In this document: in pieces, positions 33,592-44,599 of the stretch
Position numbering within the stretch: the stretch's first letter is position 1
Layout of the letters: every line of letters starts with the position of its first letter
DNA from: Sepioteuthis lessoniana
Taxonomy: Eukaryota; Mollusca; Cephalopoda; Myopsida; Loliginidae
Length of the DNA stretch: 64,000 nucleotides
Reading direction: 5' to 3'
Assembly (NCBI GenBank): GCA_963585895.1
Contig: OY757915.1
Location: forward strand, 94,190,836 to 94,254,835
Position numbers and translations under genes: made by a program
The notes under the pieces: generated by a model
Database searches by the model: none
What the model was told of the DNA's origin: nothing
The model's input: only the letters and a program-made list of their open reading frames with translations

Positions 33592-33784
33592 ACACGCAGT
33601 TAGCTGAGCCCTTATTCCGAACATATACTTGCATCTGTCAGAACGATCGACGTAAAAGAAGGAATTTCTTTGATCACTGAATATTGTTGCTATAAATTTC
33701 AGTCAAAACCTTTCCTCCAAAAGCGCCCAGTTACCTGAGCAAACAAATCCTATCAGAACTTTTTAATGAGCTGAAATCGAACGG

Positions 33785-33855
33785 CTGACCCTGACGTGAC
33801 TTTAACTAACAACAGCTTGATATGGAGTCAGACGAGCTGCCAATGATCCACAAAA
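33785..33855 (-). pseudogene. tRNA-Trp pseudogene, H type
   Basis: Same decayed monomer as 24683-24753, with GACTCCATATCAAGC in the anticodon region. Confidence 0.55.
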
Positions 33856-33904
33856 CCACAACATCTCACTTACTTCCTTATTCCGTACATAGATTTACTT
33901 CATA

Positions 33905-34470
33905 TACCATAGCCATGACATGACTATGTGTGAAACGTACATCAATTGTCAATAAAAATAGAACATAGGAATCTCGAAACACGAAAAACACTTACGACTT
34001 CTTAGTTCAAGTACGAAATTTTTTATTACCTTTGATTTTAGATGTTCTTCGACATAAGGAGAGAAATACACATTCTTTCTATTCTGTTTTTTTCATATGT
34101 ACCCCCCAACACATGTGGCACCCGCCACAATGTCCACTGGCCTGGCTTCGGCAAGCAAGCGAAAGCCAACCGGCTTCTCTCGAGGCAGGACTCAACTCCA
34201 CTAACTTTCTTCAAAATTCCTAAAATCCTCCGCGCGCTTCCGGTGCGTGACGTCATTTGCACTTTCTAACCTTGTTTCCCATCTGGGCTATTGTGACATC
34301 TCTGAGTGACACGTCTGCTCGGCGTGCACGCGCATGAACACCTGTTTTATTGTTGCACCTAAGTAACCCATGCACTGAGCCGAAAGGTTCTCAGCCTAAC
34401 TAAACCCAAAGGCATAAAACGAAATCCCTCGGCCATTATATTACATTCCTGCTGAACTAACATAAGGGAG
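33905..34470 (-). mobile_element. Solo LTR, type 2
   Basis: It matches the order of blocks in the 24932/28743 LTRs at lower similarity (TACGAA.., GGAGAGAAATACACATTCTT, GACGTC, GCATAAAACG) and interrupts the tRNA array. The core holds CTTCCGG followed by TGACGTCA, an ETS and CRE/ATF pair typical of a promoter (about 34235-34255). Both ends are approximate. A partial copy is at 29872-30167 and a truncated one at 49157-49290. Confidence 0.6.
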
Positions 34471-34868
34471 GAATCAGCCATAATAGCTCTCAAATTTGAA
34501 GGACATAAAGTTACACACCCATATCACACCAAGATATCTCCCAAAACCATGCAGGAAAATTTGGCCACAAATCTTAACACTTATTTTTTTTAATAAGCAA
34601 AAAGAAAACAGCTGAAGTCTAAGTGATTTTAACACGGAACATGACAATCAGGCGTTACAGGCATTACAGTTGCGCCACAAGAGACAATAATGATACTGTT
34701 TCCTTACTCAGAACATATATCTACTTCTGTCAAATCGAGCATAAAGGATTAAAAACAATCCTTTCTTCGCTGAATATTGATACGATGAGTTTTAATCCAA
34801 AGCTAACTTCCAAAAGCTTGCTGCAAAAATTTCCTTCAAAAGATTATAAGTCTTTCTACAATAGATAG
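34176..34868. repeat. Duplicated array segment, copy 2
   Basis: Partner of 29872-30546. It includes the right part of the type 2 LTR, the A-type tRNA module at 34610-34684 (here with the complete GCATTACAGTTGCGCC stretch) and spacer. Confidence 0.8.
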
Positions 34869-34869
34869 C

Positions 34870-34941
34870 TGACCTCGACGTGATTTGAACACCGAACCTT
34901 CAGATCTGGAGTCAGACACGCTGCCGTTGCTCCACAAGGCC
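34870..34941 (-). pseudogene. tRNA-Trp pseudogene, B type
   Basis: 72 nt with CCA anticodon, but the anticodon stem (TCTGA/TCTGA) and the T stem (CGGTG/CACGT) no longer pair fully. Confidence 0.7.
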
Positions 34942-35123
34942 ATGTACACATTTCGTTATGATATTAAGAACATAGATTTACTTCTGCCGGAACGATCAAC
35001 GGAAAGAAAAGCAATTCTTGGATTACTAAATATGAATTTCGGTCAAAATAATTCTTCTAAATTTATATGACAAACTTTGGCACTAATTCTAACGACTCCT
35101 TATTCAGCAAAAGAAAGAAAAAG

Positions 35124-35198
35124 AGTCGAGTAGAAAATGATTTCAGCAGAAAACGTTCTGATCAACAGTCAGACGTGCTGCCATTTCGCCATGAGGCC
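35124..35198 (-). pseudogene. tRNA-Trp pseudogene, C type
   Basis: C module following B at 34870, the same order as at 30548-30776 and 36817-37152. Confidence 0.65.
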
Positions 35199-35392
35199 GT
35201 AAATATAGTACTTTTACCTTAATCACAACATAAATTCAGTTCTGCCAGAACGATCAACGGCGAAAAAACATCAATTCCTTGATCAATGAATGACGATACT
35301 ATAAATTTCAGTCCAAAGATTTCTTTAAGAAGAATGTGACAAACTTTGGCTGGAAATCATATCACACCTTATTTAATAAGAGATAGATAATA

Positions 35393-36160
35393 GATGTCTC
35401 TTTGGTGCCCACACCAAAATGAGGACCACAGATTTCGTCTGTCCTTATGTTTAGCAATCTAGGTTTTAACTCACGTCTTTACCTCTTCTCATCCAGCTGA
35501 TAATTTACTTTCAAACCTAATTCGTCCACTTTAGTTCCGGTAAGTGCCGGACGGACGGACGGACGACCATATCTGTTTCCTGTGGTTCCACATCTGCGCA
35601 GAAGAGTTCGTTCGTCCCGTTTTTTCTCGTCATTTTTTATTATAGTATTCATTCACCCGTGATTGTGTTAGCTGAACAAAGAGAAATAACATGTCAAGTG
35701 GAGAAAGTGATCGCAGCCACAGAGCTTGAATTTGTTTTCGATGTTTTCTTGTTGTTTTAATGTGCATTTTCGAGAGCTTCATCTTCACGGAGTAGCGTAT
35801 GGCGTTCGACTTTTTTCGGAGCACACACCAAAATTAGGACCACCGTTTAGGTCTGTTTTTACATTTTCCAATCTAGGTTTCACCTCCTGCTTTTACCTCT
35901 TTGCATCCGGCTGATAACTCGCTTTTAAAACCGATTCACCCCCGTTAGTGCCGGGAAGTGTCGGTCGGACGGACGACTATATCTATTTCCGGTGGTTCTA
36001 CAGCTCCGACGAAGATGTCTGACCAACAACCTGTGCTTTGGCCTGATTGGCGATAGACAAACTGTCAGCTTTTTCTTATTACTATTTTCCTTCTCTCTCT
36101 TCCCTTCCACAGAAACCAGTTTCTTGTTCTCTTTATAATTTCGACCTGCCATATCACATT
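35393..36160. repeat. GGAC-rich array repeat, copies 2 and 3
   Basis: Two diverged copies of the 31771 repeat (35393-35660 and 35820-36160), separated by about 160 bp of unassigned sequence. Each holds CACACCAAAAT, a GACGGACGGAC-type run and a CTCTTTATAATTTCGACC-like or equivalent end. Confidence 0.65.
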
Positions 36161-36293
36161 AAAAGATAAGACATTCGTTCATCACTAAATATTGATGCTG
36201 TAAATTTCAGTCTAAAGATTTATTCCAACAGCATCTTGCAATCGTTCACATCAAATCTTAACCATCACTAATTAAAAAGCGTAAAAACAACAG

Positions 36294-36631
36294 CTGACGT
36301 CGATGTGGTGGAAACACGGACGTTTCTGATCAGGAGTCAGACGTGCCGTTGTGCTACCAGACCACAAGAGCAGGCGTGGTTCCTCATTCAAATTATAGAT
36401 TAACTTTTGCCAGAATGATTTAATGGGTCGAAAATTATTTCTCTCATAACTAAATACTGATACTATTAATTTCAGTCAAAAGATATCTCCGAAAACCATG
36501 CAGGAATATTTGGCCACAAATCTTAACACTCTTTTTTGAATAAGCAAAAATAAACCAGCTGAAGTCTACGTGATTTCATCACGGAACATTGCAGTCAGGC
36601 GTTACAGGCATTGGCGTTGCGCCACAAGACA
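36294..36631 (-). pseudogene. Two tRNA-Trp pseudogenes (F and A types)
   Basis: F is at about 36294-36366 (GCTACCAGACCACAAGAGC in plus sense) and A at 36558-36631. They reproduce the order seen at 32433-33010. Confidence 0.65.
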
Positions 36632-36816
36632 CAATAATAATACCTTTTCCTTACTCAGAACATAGATCTACTTCTGTCAAATCGAGCAGAAACGATTAAA
36701 AACAATCTTTTGTTACCTGAATATTGATGCAGTGAGTTTTAATCCAAAGCTATCTTCCAAAAGATTGCTGCAAAGAATTCCTTCATAATATTATAAAGCT
36801 TTCTACAATAGATAGT

Positions 36817-36888
36817 TGACAGCGACTAGATTTGAACACGTAAGCTTCTGGTCTGGAGTAAGACGCGCTGACGTTGCGCCACTAGGCC
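36817..36888 (-). pseudogene. tRNA-Trp pseudogene, B type
   Basis: 72 nt with anticodon CCA. The anticodon stem has mismatches (TCTTA/CCAGA) and the T stem one (ACGTG/CTAGT). Confidence 0.7.
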
Positions 36889-37080
36889 ATCTACATGTTT
36901 GCTTATGATATTCAGAACATAGATTTACTTATGCCGGAACGATCAACGGAAAGAAAAGCAATTCTTGGATTACTAAATATTGATGTTATGAATTTCGGTT
37001 AAAGTAATTCTTCTAAATTTATATGGCAAACTTTGGCACTAATTCTTACGACTCCTTATTCAGCAAAGGAAAGAAAAAGA

Positions 37081-37152
37081 GTCGAGTAGAAAATGATTTG
37101 AGCAGAAAACTTTCGGATAAACAGTCAGACGTGCTGCCATTGCGCCATGAGG
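37081..37152 (-). pseudogene. tRNA-Trp pseudogene, C type
   Basis: C module, close to 30702-30776 in sequence. Confidence 0.65.
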
Positions 37153-37341
37153 CCGTAAATATAGTACATTTACCTTAATAACAAGTTAAATTCAGTTCTG
37201 CCAGAACGATCAACGGCGAAAAAACATCAATTCCTTGATCAATGAATACTGATGCAATGAATTTCAGTCAAAAGCTTTTTTTCAGAAGATTGTGACAAAC
37301 TTTGGCTCCAAATCCTATCACACCTTATTTAATAAGCTAAA

Positions 37342-37718
37342 ATGGAACCACGAGTTTTGCACACCAAATATTCTGATCATATTTACCAACCCCTCCGCTC
37401 GGGCAGGATATGACTCAAGGTCAATTTTTAAGCGAAGTTTAACAGGTTTGAATTCAGAGTTTTCCTTCTCCTAGACTAGTTGCCTCACCAAGGCTGAAGA
37501 ACCTAGTCTGTCCTACTATTTACCCATAGCTGGAGGGAGAATAATTGGATTCATACCCTTCCCAAGGGTATTAGTGCTATGTGAAATGCAATCAGTCTCG
37601 TCCAGGATTTGAACTCGTAACGTCGTGTCCAATTTCTACGACGATAACCATTACACCACGGGCACCTCCAAAATATTCTGATAAGACTTCAGCTGCACTG
37701 CCTTTGCACCACAACAAA
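37342..37718 (-). pseudogene. tRNA-Trp D module split by a SINE
   Basis: The last module. Its halves (37342-37384 and 37671-37718) are separated by a SINE-A whose target duplication (AAATATTCTGAT) comes from the module. Confidence 0.7.
37385..37668 (-). repeat. SINE-A, complete
   Basis: Minus-sense copy, from ATTTACCAACCCCTCCGC at left (3' end) to the head complement ACCACGGGCACCTC at right. Target duplication CCAAATATTCTGAT-like on both sides. Confidence 0.9.
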
Positions 37719-37739
37719 AAAATAGCGGTAGTGCTTCTT

Positions 37740-38318
37740 CACACTGAATATTGTGACGCGAAGAATTTACTTTTATCCCAAAATGGGGTTTTATTTTCGC
37801 ACGTGTGAAGACGGGGCAGGTTGGCACTTGATCCCTTGTAGAATAAGTCCTCGTTCAGAGTTTTTTTCTCAGGCATATAAGAACTGGCATATTATGTGGG
37901 GGAAAATTTAGGGCTAGACTGACCGCCGCTGGCAAGGGGTTCCAAATTTCACACTATACACACACCCACCACGTCGCTAGTCTTCCTCCCCTAGACAATG
38001 GAAGATATGCACCTCTAGGTTGAGACGTAATAATATTAATTATAGTAGTCGGCAATTCCGGTTTCCCGTGTGATATTTTAAAGAAATTTATAAGACAATT
38101 TTGAGCAAGATGACATAAGGCGAACAGAAGCTGGAAAGGAAGCATGAAGTTTCGAATTCGTAGTAGACGCCACAAATAACAACTTAGACCACGTGGGAAC
38201 ATTAAAATATATCAATCTTTTACTATACATAGATATACACCTTCAACGTGTCAAATATATAATAAATGAACAGTCCATGAACATAAATGTCTTTCTTTTC
38301 TTGTCTTTCGTTTTCTTC

Positions 38319-38358
<40 letters not shown>

Positions 38359-39502
38359 TATAAAAGTGGGTATAAGGAGAAACAGTCCCAAAGGTACTTA
38401 TCTTATTTTTTTTGATGGAGTTCCTGTGGAGAATCTTTCCTCTTTTACGGGCTAATAGACTTTATGCTATTTTTAACACTGGCTTGAAGAAAATGGCTTC
38501 TTCAATCCGAAATATTTTTATGTCTTCTTCTACCCGGAGTACTGGCTTTGGCTCCGTCTGCCACGAGCCCTGTCCAACAACTAACTTTTTTCTTTTCTAT
38601 TTCCGCTGACGGGAGGGAGTCCCCACTTCCGTGTTAGGGTCCCAGCCAATCATTTGGCTTCTCTCTCCTTCCTTCCCTTGTCAGGCGACCCGAGTGAGGT
38701 CACCAAGTATAAACAGCTGTGGGTCTCCCCTCTGTGACCTACATTCTTTCTTAACGGTCACTCTCTGATGACTTGCTACTGTTAATTCAAACACGGGGAA
38801 TAGTATTAATCTTATTTCTATCGTCTCAGTGGGACATCACGTGACAATATAAATCTACATCAGTGAAAACGATCATAAAAGATTAAAATCAATTATTTCA
38901 CTAGTGAACATTTGTTATATTGTCATCTGCTGATTCATGCAGAAATATACATACATATACTGGATACAAACCGACGCAATGATAAACGACGAGTGAAGAT
39001 TCGTTATAAATATATTTACCTCTCATTTTATTTGTAACGTTTGAAAGGGTTACTCAAGGTTTGCGTGTGAGAAGGAGTTGGAGACCGAACAGGAACTGCA
39101 ATATTTTGACCCCCTACTCTTATGGCCGTCAACGTTGTGTCTTTCTCGTTCTCCAGGGCTGCTCAACCGGAGGCCCAGATGCCCACTCTGCTGGTTGATG
39201 GCTTTCTTTACTGCATCTTATCAGCAACTTCTCTGGACCTCAACTCATCAGGGACCAATGGCACCTTCGGCCTGATTTGACTTTTCCTACCAAATCTCGT
39301 CTATCTCCGTCTCCAACTCTAACTGGAACTGTCTTGACTTCTGTCTTGACTGAGTTATATAATAGTTCAAGGCCAACTCAGTCGCCTACTCGATCTTTGA
39401 AATCACATGTTTGATCGTCATCAAGCAGAAGTAACTGTCATGCAGTTCGCAGGTCACTCTCTTCCGGTGCCTCAGTCTATGAGTGTACCATGGGAATATT
39501 TT

Positions 39503-39547
<45 letters not shown>

Positions 39548-39550
39548 GTA
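37740..39550. other. No recognised gene
   Basis: Unassigned sequence with a (GA)n tract at 38325-38354, mixed GATA/GA repeats at 39508-39546 and CCAAT-containing stretches near 38650. Short open frames (up to 82 codons) show no family features. An LTR-like promoter region may lie at 38600-38850, but no terminal repeats were found. Confidence 0.6.
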
Positions 39551-39558
39551 AAAGAAAC

Positions 39559-40185
39559 GGTTCTTATGCATCTATGTTACCGCGATGAAGCCGAACTTTC
39601 ACGAGCGTTTCCGGGCCGATAACGGAAAGAATCGGAATATGCCGGCAAAACGCCTAGCCAATCAAATTTAAGCAAGCAAACGATAAAATAATTCAATCAA
39701 TTTGTTGACAAAGTTACGAGAACAGTATTATTCAAGCAATTTTAAACAACATGAATTTATCGCAGCCAAGCGACAAACTACAATCTGTGGAAAAGATGAT
39801 ACAATTCTGCCTAGGAAAAAAAACTTATTGGCAAAATTAAAAGTTGCCGGACATGCGAGCATCCTTGTCATTTAAAAAAAAAAATGAGAAAAAGCTATGC
39901 CTGGAGATATCGAAATACCAAATGCAGGACGTGGACTGCATTTCGCGAAGGGACGTTTTTCTCCCTGTCCAAACTGGCCATTGCTCAAATGTTAAAATTG
40001 ATAAATCTGAGGTCGCACGAGATGGCTACAGTTAAAAATATAAGAGGAGAATGCGGCATCAATTCAGTGCATACCCTGACAGACTGGTCTTCATGCATTT
40101 TGTCGGCATATTCCGATTCTTTCCGTTATCGACCCGGAAACGCTCGTGAAAGTTCGGTTTTATCGCGGTAACATAGATGTGTGAC
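39559..40185 (+). mobile_element. Merlin-type DNA transposon, non-autonomous
   Basis: Second copy of the element at 17654. The left TIR is TTCTTATGCATCTATGTTAC; the right TIR mirrors it through GCCGAACTTTCACGAGCG, but its outermost bases have drifted, so the right edge is approximate. Plus-strand frames encode MNLSQPS-like and CRTCEHPC-like segments, then WRYRNTKCRTWTAFREGTFF (39904 on), which matches the zinc ribbon and SVREGTFF-type region of ISXO2/Merlin transposases. The catalytic DDE domain is missing. Internal copy number and two frame changes show it is dead. Confidence 0.75.
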
Positions 40186-40189
40186 GTGG

Positions 40190-40800
40190 TATGCTACAGA
40201 GGGAGGGAAGAGTAGGTCAATTTCCTTACCCTTCTTTATTTGAATCAACAGGCATTACGACTGACCGTTAAAACGGTAGGAGAAAGAATGTCAAGCTACC
40301 CGCACTTTGTGACCTGTTGTCTGTTGAACAAAGGAAGGAGTCTAGGTCAATCAAGTTGGCGTGACCTGACGGGGTAGTGGAAGAAGAAAGTCAAATGATT
40401 GGCTCACAGACTCTTGGCGCCAAAATGCCACTACCCGTTGGAGAAATTTGAAAAATAATCTTCAGTTTTTGGACAGAAGTCAGCGAGAGAAACATGCTGA
40501 TCTCCGCCAAATCCGGGAGGTCACTCACCCGTAAAAAGGAAAGAAAGGAATTTGAACATTGAAACTCGTCAAAGATAAGTACAACTTAAACTGTTTTCCT
40601 TCTACAAATTCCTAAATATTGGAAAGTTTATAAGTATTCAAACAAGAAAGAAAGAAACTGAAAAGATTCTGTTTCATCAATAGTTAAATTAGTAAATGAA
40701 CTTTGTTACATGATTCAGTCCGGCGACTTAGACACTTTTCTCAAGTAAGAGAAAAAGAATGAAAGGAAAAAAGAAACGGACTGTTGAGAAACATTTATAT
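40190..40800. other. No recognised gene
   Basis: Unassigned sequence. CAAATGATTGGCTC at about 40393 resembles, inverted, the CCAATCATTTGGCT at 38646, so these regions may be relatives in opposite orientation. No ends were defined. Confidence 0.5.
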
Positions 40801-40805
40801 TTCAT

Positions 40806-41094
40806 ATTTACCCAACCCCTCCGCTAGGATATGACTCAAGGTTAATTTTTAGACGGAGTTTAACAGGTTTGAGTTCAAAGTTTTCCTTCTCCTAGACTAG
40901 TTGCCTCACCAAGGCTGAAGAACCTAGTCTGCCCTACTATTTACCTATAGCCGGAGGGAGAATAATTCGATTCATACCTTTCCCAAGGGTATTAGTGCTA
41001 TGTGAAATGCAATCAGTCTCGTCCAGGATTTGAACTCGTGTCGCCGTGTCCATTTCCTACGACGATAACCATTACACCGCGGGTACCTTCATAA
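40806..41094 (-). repeat. SINE-A, complete
   Basis: From ATTTACCCAACCCCTCCGCT to the head complement ACACCGCGGGTACCTTC. Flanked by a roughly 20-bp duplication (GAGAAACATTTAT, then TTT-AT) with two differences. Confidence 0.85.
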
Positions 41095-41747
41095 GAGAAA
41101 CATTTATGTTTGATACTTCCTTTTGGCTTGATATTGCCGTCATTTTAAAAAGAAAAGAGAAAAGAAAAAGGAACTGTTTCTTATATCTTATCATTATTTG
41201 TTTGGTCGTCGCCTATTAAAATTTTGTTATACTTTAAATGCACCCCTGTGTTGAAATGTTTTGGTTGTGTCATTTCCTCTATCGATTCACCTTCTTTTGC
41301 ACGTATCTGTTTCAGTGTCGTATTGCTTTCATTAATTCTCGCAAAACGTCTTATTGCCACCGTAAAACATTACAAAGGAATTTTGGAAATTTGACTACAG
41401 TTAATATTTTCTAACCTCGAAGTCCCTTTTTCCACTATCTGAAGGGGTATGAAGACAAAGGACCTGTGGTGTATGTGAAAGGGAATTGGCACCCCTTCAC
41501 CAACGTCTGAGATCAGTCTTACCCCAAATTAACCGCCACATTATTTGCCGGTTTACCATATGCCCGAAATAGGAGTCTTGACTAGGACTTATTTTGCGGA
41601 GTGTCAAGTGCCAGACTGTCCTCGGCGTCAAATGCGCATAAAAAGGACTCTCGTCCTGGGATAATTATTTATGCAACATCACATACGCTTACAAATGGGA
41701 CCTTGTACGGGATTTAGTTATTCAGGCAAAGCCCCATACGCTTACAA

Positions 41748-44491
41748 TGGGGGCTCGTTTCCGGAGGGATTGAAGAACAATATTTATTTCCTGTCGCTGT
41801 ATGATAATTCCTGCAGTCTAAATCTGCCCTAGGACACGGTGACAAGTATATTGTCGTAACAGTCCTAATTACTCGTTGTTATAAAAAGAAGCAGAAGATA
41901 CCCCGCAACAACAATTACCGACGCCGACTACGCCGATGACATAGCGATACTGGCAAATACACCTGACCAAGCCGAAACACTTCTGCATAGTTTGGAACGA
42001 GCAGCAGCAAGCATAGGCCTCTATGTTAATGCACACAAAACGGAATATATGTGCTATAACCAAACGGGGGACATCTCCACTCTAGAAGGAACCCCACTTA
42101 AACTAGTAGACAAATTCACGTACCTAGGAAGCAGCGTCGAATCAACCGAAAAGGACATCGAAACAAGGTTAACGAAAGCATGGACAGCGATCAATAGGCT
42201 ATCGATTATATGGAAATCAGACCTAACAGATAAAATGAAACGCAGTTTCTTCCAGGCAGCGGTCACATCGATACTGCTATATGGATGCACTACATGGACG
42301 CTAACAAAACGGCTGGAGAAGAAACTAGATGGCAATTACACAAGAATGCTGCGTGCAATCCTGAACAAGTCCTGGCAGCAACACCCCACAAGACACCAAC
42401 TGTACGGCCACCTGCCCCCTATCCCGAAAACTATTCAAGTCAGACGAACCAGACATGCAGGACACTGCTGGAGAAGCAGAGATGAACTCATAAGAGATGT
42501 ACTCTTATGGATCCCCACACATGGCCGCGCAAAAGCAGGACGACCAGCTCGAACGTACATTCAGCAGCTATGTGAGGATACAGGATGTTGTCCTGAAGAC
42601 CTACCTAGGGCGATGAACGGTAGGGAGGAGTGGCGAGAGAGGGTCAGGGATATCCGTGCTACCAGCACGATATGATGATGAGGATAATTGTTTGGGAAAA
42701 TTCAAAAGGAATGGACGTGATAGAAAGCGTCATGAAGAAGGTGGAGAGGCTTAGGAAAAGCGAGATAATAAAAATTAGCGAGAGGCTTGAGTTAAACGTG
42801 CAAAAGATAATGAGGAAAGATGAACTCGTGAGGAAATAAGTGAACACATGGTGGACAAGTATCTGTTCTAGGAAACAATATTAAAGGAGCTACCGAGGGA
42901 AACTGCAAAAATGACACCAAAGCAAGTGGAGTTAGAGAAGGCTATAATACAAGCCCGAGTGGAATCAGAGAGAAATTAGATGGAGCTGGAGAAAGCTAGA
43001 ATTAAGCAAGGGACGAGGTTGCAGGAAATCGACTTGACGAGAAGCGGACGCAGAGGAAGCCATGACAGTTTCGAAGTGGCGAAGCAAGCCAGGCTAGTAC
43101 CAAAAATTGAAGAAGCCAACGTTAATGAATACTTCGCGCATTTTGAGCGAACGGCACTCAGCCTCGGATAGCCAAGAGGATACTGGTCAATGTTACTCCG
43201 GACTGTACTGACGGGAAAAGCCCAGAGGGCATATGCAACTCTGCCGACGGAAAATTGCACCGATTATGAATTGGTGAAAGCAGCGATTCTCAAGGGCTTC
43301 GAGTTGGTTCCAGAAGCTTATAGACAGAAGTTTAGAACGCAGAGAAAGAAAGAAAGCCAATCTTATGTGGAATTTCTGCCGAACAAGGAGAATGCGCTTG
43401 GGAAATGGTGTGACTCTAAGAGGGTAGGAGGAGACGTTGAGAAACTCCGGCAGCTAATATAGGCTGAATAATTTTTAAACTGTGTGCCAGAGGAAGTCAG
43501 GGTTCACTTGAGTGAAAGGAAAACTGACCTGAGTTATGAAATGGCCGCACTGGCGGATGATTTCACCCTCACACACAGAGAAACCAAGGAAAGACTCTAC
43601 ATGGGGAGCCAAGGGAGTAGAGTGAAGATTAAGGCAGAGCTACGCCCAGAAGTAAAGCCTAAGGAAGAGAATAAAGGAACCTCCCAGAGAGACAGCAAAA
43701 CAGTGATCTGCTATAAATGTGGAAAAGCTGGACACACAGCCATAATGTGTCAGCTAGGGAAAGGTTCGGAAACTAACCGTACCCAGGAGGGAAAACCGCA
43801 AGGAGCTGTCACGACAGACAGAGTAAACTAGTCTAATCGACCCTGGACGAAGAGGGGGGTCATAAGAGGCCCAAATGGAGAACCAGTAGAAGTATCAATT
43901 TTACGAGATACGGGAGCATCTCAGTCATTACTCCTAAGAAATAAAGTACCGAAAAGGGTCATAGAAGCAGCACGTGAGACTGTGTAGATAGAGGGTATTG
44001 GCGAGAAGAGGATGAAAATCCCGCTATGTAAGATAACACCAAAGTCCAAGTGGAAAAATGGACCAATTCAAGTAGGAGTGGTAGATAAGCTACCAATGAA
44101 AGGAATATCCCTCATACTGGGAAATGAAGTAAAAATTAAAAAGGGACAACCGAGTAGGATGGTGAAAATGAGCGCCAAAAATGAAGAAGACAAGATGGCG
44201 ACAGAGCCACGAGCGAGGTACCACCTACGTAGTCCCTCGCAGAGTGGGAAGGTGGAAAGGAAGGAAATGAAGATGCCACATCACGAAACCGATCATCAGA
44301 GAAAAGATGAAAATCTAGAGAAGCGATATGACCAGATCAGAAAGAATGATGGGAATAAATTCCCTAACACTTATCTAGAGGATAAGAGAACAGTGAGAGG
44401 ACCCTTACAAATGGCGAAGAAGAGACAGTTTAAAATGTGCGAAGAGGTCCTACTATTATCCCCAAATAGAGGATCCCAAGCATTGTTATAG
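41748..44491 (+). mobile_element. Ty3/Gypsy-type gag-protease fossil
   Basis: The left edge has TGGGGGCTCG directly after ..CTTACAA (41748), the usual tRNA-Pro primer-binding motif beside an LTR end. Plus-strand frames from about 42690 encode gag of the Gypsy type, a zinc knuckle CYKCGKAGHTAIMC (43713-43752) and a protease-like stretch with DTGAS (43906 on). No reverse transcriptase, RNase H or integrase is seen. An RTE fragment lies between the primer-site motif and gag. The reading frame is broken in about half a dozen places, so it is an old relic. The left LTR start is not defined. Confidence 0.75.
41893..42676 (+). mobile_element. RTE-like LINE, 3' coding end
   Basis: An open frame runs through YADDIAIL (reverse-transcriptase catalytic box, YADD at 41929-41940) to the stop at about 42675. 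It passes YVNAHKTEYMCYNQTGDIST, KFTYLGSS, SILLYGCTTWTLTKR, RMLRAILNKSW, RRTRHAGHCWR and HGRAKAGRPARTY, the C-terminal block of a widespread RTE-like family. A short (ATG)n stretch follows at once, as RTE elements have. The copy is 5'-truncated but nearly free of lesions, the youngest of the six. It sits within the Gypsy fossil. Confidence 0.85.
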
Positions 44492-44599
44492 TAAAATAAA
44501 TCAAATCTCTTCTGATTTACCCACTTAACTCTTCACACACCTAACTACTAAAACATACATAACACAGACTCACAGACATCAACACTGTAGAAGAAAATA

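Larger units (their letters stand above)
19840..37740 (-). repeat. tRNA-Trp tandem higher-order array
   Basis: About 30 minus-strand tRNA-Trp-like modules, each with a related spacer (plus-sense landmarks CAGAACATAGATTTACTTCT, GAACGATCAACGGGAAGAAA, ATTGATGTTATGAATTTC), repeat roughly every 240-280 bp. Monomers fall into types that recur in order. 'A' has CAGCTGAAGTCTACGTG; 'B' is the intact-like GACCTCGACGTGATTTGAAC; 'C' has GTCGAGTAGAAAATGATTTG; 'D' has GCACTGCCTTTGCACCA. Order A-B-C-D is seen from 30.3, 34.6 and 36.55 kb. The array is interrupted by a LINE (20792-23597), an LTR element (24932-29290), solo LTRs, a GGAC-rich repeat and a SINE-A. Further spacer sequence is seen between modules; no protein gene is present. 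Confidence 0.9.

Noticed and set aside
34038-34269. Overlapping open frames of 74-75 codons on both strands
   Set aside because: They lie inside a solo LTR and show no family features.
19840-37740. CRISPR array
   Set aside because: Repeats are about 250 bp, contain a tRNA gene, diverge strongly and lie in a eukaryotic context.
39078-39275. 65-codon plus-strand frame
   Set aside because: No family features and no flanking splice signals that I could support.
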